Assembly (NCBI GenBank): GCA_944392935.1
Contig: CALXYI010000051.1
Location: forward strand, 1-43,309
Direction of reading: 5' to 3'
Source: an uncultured Spirochaetaceae bacterium
GTDB lineage: Bacteria > Spirochaetota > Spirochaetia > Sphaerochaetales > Sphaerochaetaceae
Length of the DNA stretch: 43,309 bases
Part shown: positions 41,429-43,309 of the stretch, piece after piece
Layout: every line of letters starts with the position of its first letter
Position numbering within the stretch: the first letter of the stretch is position 1
Made by a program: the position numbers and the translations under genes
Notes under the pieces: generated by a model
What the model was told of the DNA's origin: nothing
What the model saw: the letters and a program-made list of their open reading frames with translations, nothing else
Database searches by the model: none

Positions 41429-41434
41429 CAGATC

Positions 41435-41971
41435 ATGAAACTCCAGGACAGGACAGCGGCAGCAGATGCGGCGCTCGGGATAATAGCCTTTGAGGGAATG
41501 GATGCGCTTTCCATGAAGAACATCGCAGAGAAGCTCGGGATGAACAAAGCCAGCCTCTATCACTGGTTTCCATCAAAGGAGGACATCCTCGCGTACTCCT
41601 TCCAGGAAGGCCACCGTAGGCTCATGGCGAAGGGATTCCGCCTATCCCTGGAAGGAAGCGCGGAGGAAGTGCTTTCAGCTGCCGCTGATGGATGGAGCAG
41701 GATATTCTCGGACGACGGCACGCTGCCGTATCTGAGGGCTGTATACGCGCTGCGCTATTCCGACCCGAGGGCTGCGGAGGAGGAAAGGGCGATAAAGCTC
41801 ATGATCCGGAGCCAGATCGACGTGATCATGTCCTCCATAGGCCATCCGGATGCTTTCCTATCCTCGCTTTTCTCCGCCCTTCTTCTCGAGCATCTCGAAG
41901 CGGTGCTTGCCGGAGAGGATGAGGACTTCAGGGCGGATGCCGCCGCATTTGCGGCATTCCTGGCAGGATGA
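41435..41971 (+). CDS. TetR-family transcriptional regulator
   Basis: A 178-residue regulator. Residues about 6-55 are the TetR-type HTH (AADAALGIIAFEGMDALSMKNIAEKLGMNKASLYHWFPSKEDIL). The rest is a helical ligand-binding/dimer domain that resembles no specific subgroup I can name. A palindromic operator overlaps its own promoter, so autorepression is likely. The adjacent aldo/keto-reductase-like gene has a separate promoter without an obvious copy of this operator, and the divergent rplU promoter is close (about 50 bp), so only autoregulation is supported. Confidence 0.88.
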   Translation: MKLQDRTAAADAALGIIAFEGMDALSMKNIAEKLGMNKASLYHWFPSKEDILAYSFQEGHRRLMAKGFRLSLEGSAEEVLSAAADGWSRIFSDDGTLPYLRAVYALRYSDPRAAEEERAIKLMIRSQIDVIMSSIGHPDAFLSSLFSALLLEHLEAVLAGEDEDFRADAAAFAAFLAG

Positions 41972-42005
41972 CAGCGGCTGAGGACATGCCGCTATCATCC
42001 TTCTC
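41967..42005 (+). terminator. tetR terminator hairpin
   Basis: GATGACAGCGGC (41967-41978) pairs with GCCGCTATCATC (41988-41999), one mismatch, 9-nt loop, then a C/T-rich tail. The tetR stop codon lies in the stem. Confidence 0.6.
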
Positions 42006-42011
42006 CTCCTG

Positions 42012-42020
42012 TGGTATAAT
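42012..42020 (+). promoter_or_regulatory. Extended -10 promoter of the aldo/keto-reductase-like gene
   Basis: TGGTATAAT is a consensus extended -10 box; no clear -35 is needed with it. An AAGGAG SD (42026-42031) and the ATG at 42038 follow. Confidence 0.6.
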
Positions 42021-42037
42021 CCTGCAAGGAGAATACC

Positions 42038-43180
42038 ATGAACTACAGGATGCTTGGCAGAACGGGACTGAGGGTAAGCGAGATAGGGCTAGGAGCCGAA
42101 TGGCTTGAAAGGCATAGCCGCAGCGAGGTCGTGGAGATCGTCAGGTACTGCGGGGAGCAGGGGATCAACATCCTCGACTGCTGGATGCCGGGACCGGAGA
42201 TACGGTCTGCCCTCGGGGAAGCCATAAGGGGAGACCGCAGCAGATGGATAATCCAGGGGCATCTCGGATCGACATGGCAGGGCGGGCAGTATGTCAGGTC
42301 CAGGGATATGGCAAAGGTAAGGGAAGCCTTCAGCGATCTCCTGGACAGATTCGATACGGACTACATAGATCTCGGCATGATCCACTTCGTGGACGAGATC
42401 GGGGAATTCCACCGCATCATGGAAGGGGAATTCTATGGATATGCCGCCTCCCTGAAGCAGGAGGGAACGATCCGGCACATAGGCATGAGCACCCACAATC
42501 CGCAGGTGGCCAAGGCCGCGGCAGAGAGCGGAAGGATAGAGATGCTGCTATTCAGCGTAAATCCCGCCTTCGATATGCTTCCCGCCTCCGAGGATATGAA
42601 TGACTACTTCAAGGACGAATACTACAGGAATGCCGGCGGCATAACCCCGGAACGTGCGGAGCTCTACCGTGTCTGCGAGCAGAACGGAGTCGGGATCACT
42701 GTCATGAAGGGATATGCAGGAGGACGTCTACTGGATGCCAGGACATCGCCATTCGGTACGGCGCTGACACCGGTGCAGTGCATACACTACGCGCTCACAC
42801 GCCCTGCCGTCGCCAGCATACTCACGGGATTCGACTCGAAGGAGCATGTCGATGCCGCTATGGCATATGAGACTGCCAGCGAGGAAGAGAAGGATTATGC
42901 AACCGTCCTTGCGAACGCCCCGGCGCATGCTTATTCAGGGGAGTGCACATATTGCGGACACTGCGCCCCCTGCCCTGCCGGCATAGACATCGCGATGGTC
43001 AATAAGCTCTATGACCTTGCCTCGATGCATGGCGATGTTCCTCCGACGCTCAGGGAGCACTACAGGGCACTCTCAGCGAACGGCGATGACTGCATAGGAT
43101 GCGGAAGCTGCGAGAAGCGCTGCCCATTCGGTGTCCATATCGTGGAGAGGATGGCCTCGGCAAGGAGGATCTTCCAGTAA
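42038..43180 (+). CDS. Aldo/keto-reductase-fold protein with C-terminal double [4Fe-4S] domain
   Basis: A 380-residue protein. Residues 1 to about 290 are an aldo/keto reductase barrel (MLGRTGLRVSEIGLGAEWL; DYIDLGMIHFVDE with His116). The catalytic region differs: after Asp47 the sequence is CWMPGPE where AKRs have the Tyr of DTAxxYG, and the Lys position (usually xxTKxG) reads IIQGHLG. Standard carbonyl reduction is therefore doubtful. Residues 303-312 (CTYCGHCAPC) and 352-362 (CIGCGSCEKRC) supply eight cysteines for two [4Fe-4S] clusters, so it probably handles ferredoxin-like electrons. Similar fusion proteins are frequent in anaerobes and lack an assigned reaction. It is monocistronic with a terminator after it. 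Confidence 0.82.
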   Translation: MNYRMLGRTGLRVSEIGLGAEWLERHSRSEVVEIVRYCGEQGINILDCWMPGPEIRSALGEAIRGDRSRWIIQGHLGSTWQGGQYVRSRDMAKVREAFSDLLDRFDTDYIDLGMIHFVDEIGEFHRIMEGEFYGYAASLKQEGTIRHIGMSTHNPQVAKAAAESGRIEMLLFSVNPAFDMLPASEDMNDYFKDEYYRNAGGITPERAELYRVCEQNGVGITVMKGYAGGRLLDARTSPFGTALTPVQCIHYALTRPAVASILTGFDSKEHVDAAMAYETASEEEKDYATVLANAPAHAYSGECTYCGHCAPCPAGIDIAMVNKLYDLASMHGDVPPTLREHYRALSANGDDCIGCGSCEKRCPFGVHIVERMASARRIFQ

Positions 43181-43189
43181 GGAATCATG

Positions 43190-43213
43190 ACCACCGGCCC
43201 AGCCGGTGGTTTG
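43190..43213. terminator. Intrinsic terminator after the aldo/keto-reductase-like gene
   Basis: ACCACCGGC (43190-43198) pairs perfectly with GCCGGTGGT (43202-43210) around CCA. Short T-runs exist on both sides, so it may serve a convergent gene on the right too. Confidence 0.75.
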
Positions 43214-43221
43214 TCCAAGCC

Positions 43222-43309
43222 CTATAAGGGCCTGATACCGGCAAGCGCTGATACGCGCCCTGAAACCGACTGCCAGTTGCACACCTTCCCGGACAGCTGC
43301 TGAAGCAGC
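43222..43309 (-). CDS. Possible C-terminal end of a gene running off the right edge
   Basis: A minus-strand frame is open from the right edge to a TAG at 43222-43224 and reads (..)LLQQLSGKVCNWQSVSGRVSALAGIRPL. The shared terminator at 43190-43213 lies just beyond its stop, as expected for a convergent gene. About 28 codons are too few to identify a family, and another minus frame is open over the same bases. Confidence 0.3.
   Translation of the reverse strand, partial: LLQQLSGKVCNWQSVSGRVSALAGIRPL

Noticed and set aside
43214..43309. Insertion-sequence end at the right edge
   Set aside because: No terminal repeat or transposase similarity was seen; a truncated convergent gene explains the open frame better.

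Overview
This 43.3 kb window is dense bacterial DNA of roughly 55-57% GC by eye. Codon use favours AGG for Arg and ATA for Ile. Three things point to the Spirochaetales, most likely a host-associated Sphaerochaetaceae- or Treponemataceae-like lineage: a long eukaryote-type isoleucyl-tRNA synthetase, periplasmic binding proteins whose signal peptides end in GGSQEA-like sequences, and many small lipoproteins. That placement is inference; no rRNA or other marker is present. No rRNA, tRNA, CRISPR array or insertion sequence was recognised.

Layout. 1-8.4 kb: a partial aroB (minus strand) diverges from nifS-like cysteine desulfurase, thiI and an ion-transporter-superfamily permease. A two-gene unit follows, encoding a double ATP-dependent activase and a 2-hydroxyacyl-CoA dehydratase-like partner. 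8.4-11.8 kb: a YczE/YitT-type membrane protein, then an accessory patch with a frameshifted AAA/DUF4143 ATPase, an inverted remnant of a second one, and an AT-richer lipoprotein gene. 11.8-25.3 kb: a translation-rich block with trpS (Fe-S type), fmdB-like, a lipoprotein and ileS on the minus strand, cca on plus, rnc-acpP-rpmF on minus, a MATE exporter on plus, and tyrS, glyS and gltX on minus.

25.4-29.2 kb: directly upstream of gltX and on the same strand lies a tightly packed RloA-RloB (AbiL-like) ATPase/nuclease pair, a multi-span membrane protein with a LuxR-type HTH, and an alpha/beta hydrolase. It has its own promoter with a palindrome around the -10 box and a strongly self-complementary upstream region. 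29.2-31.7 kb: a small unknown protein, a lipoprotein and a PdxA-like protein that lacks the usual catalytic residues. 32-35.9 kb: a PF04392/TrpXYZ-like ABC transporter with two tandem, paralogous binding proteins, each with its own promoter and inverted repeat, and a hairpin before the permease gene. 35.9-37.3 kb: a second MATE exporter. 37.3-41.3 kb (minus): the classic rplU-rpmA-obgE-nadD-yqeK-(lipoprotein)-rsfS-unknown cluster. 41.4-43.2 kb: a TetR regulator with a palindromic operator and an aldo/keto-reductase-like protein fused to a ferredoxin domain. A possible minus-strand gene runs off the right edge.

Recurrent signals are promoters whose -10 hexamer ends exactly 6 nt before an ATG with no Shine-Dalgarno sequence (aroB, nifS at 7 nt, cca, the PdxA-like gene, tetR; the activase gene at 11 nt), which suggests leaderless transcripts. 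Genes inside operons mostly have good SD sites or overlap their neighbours by 1-14 bp.
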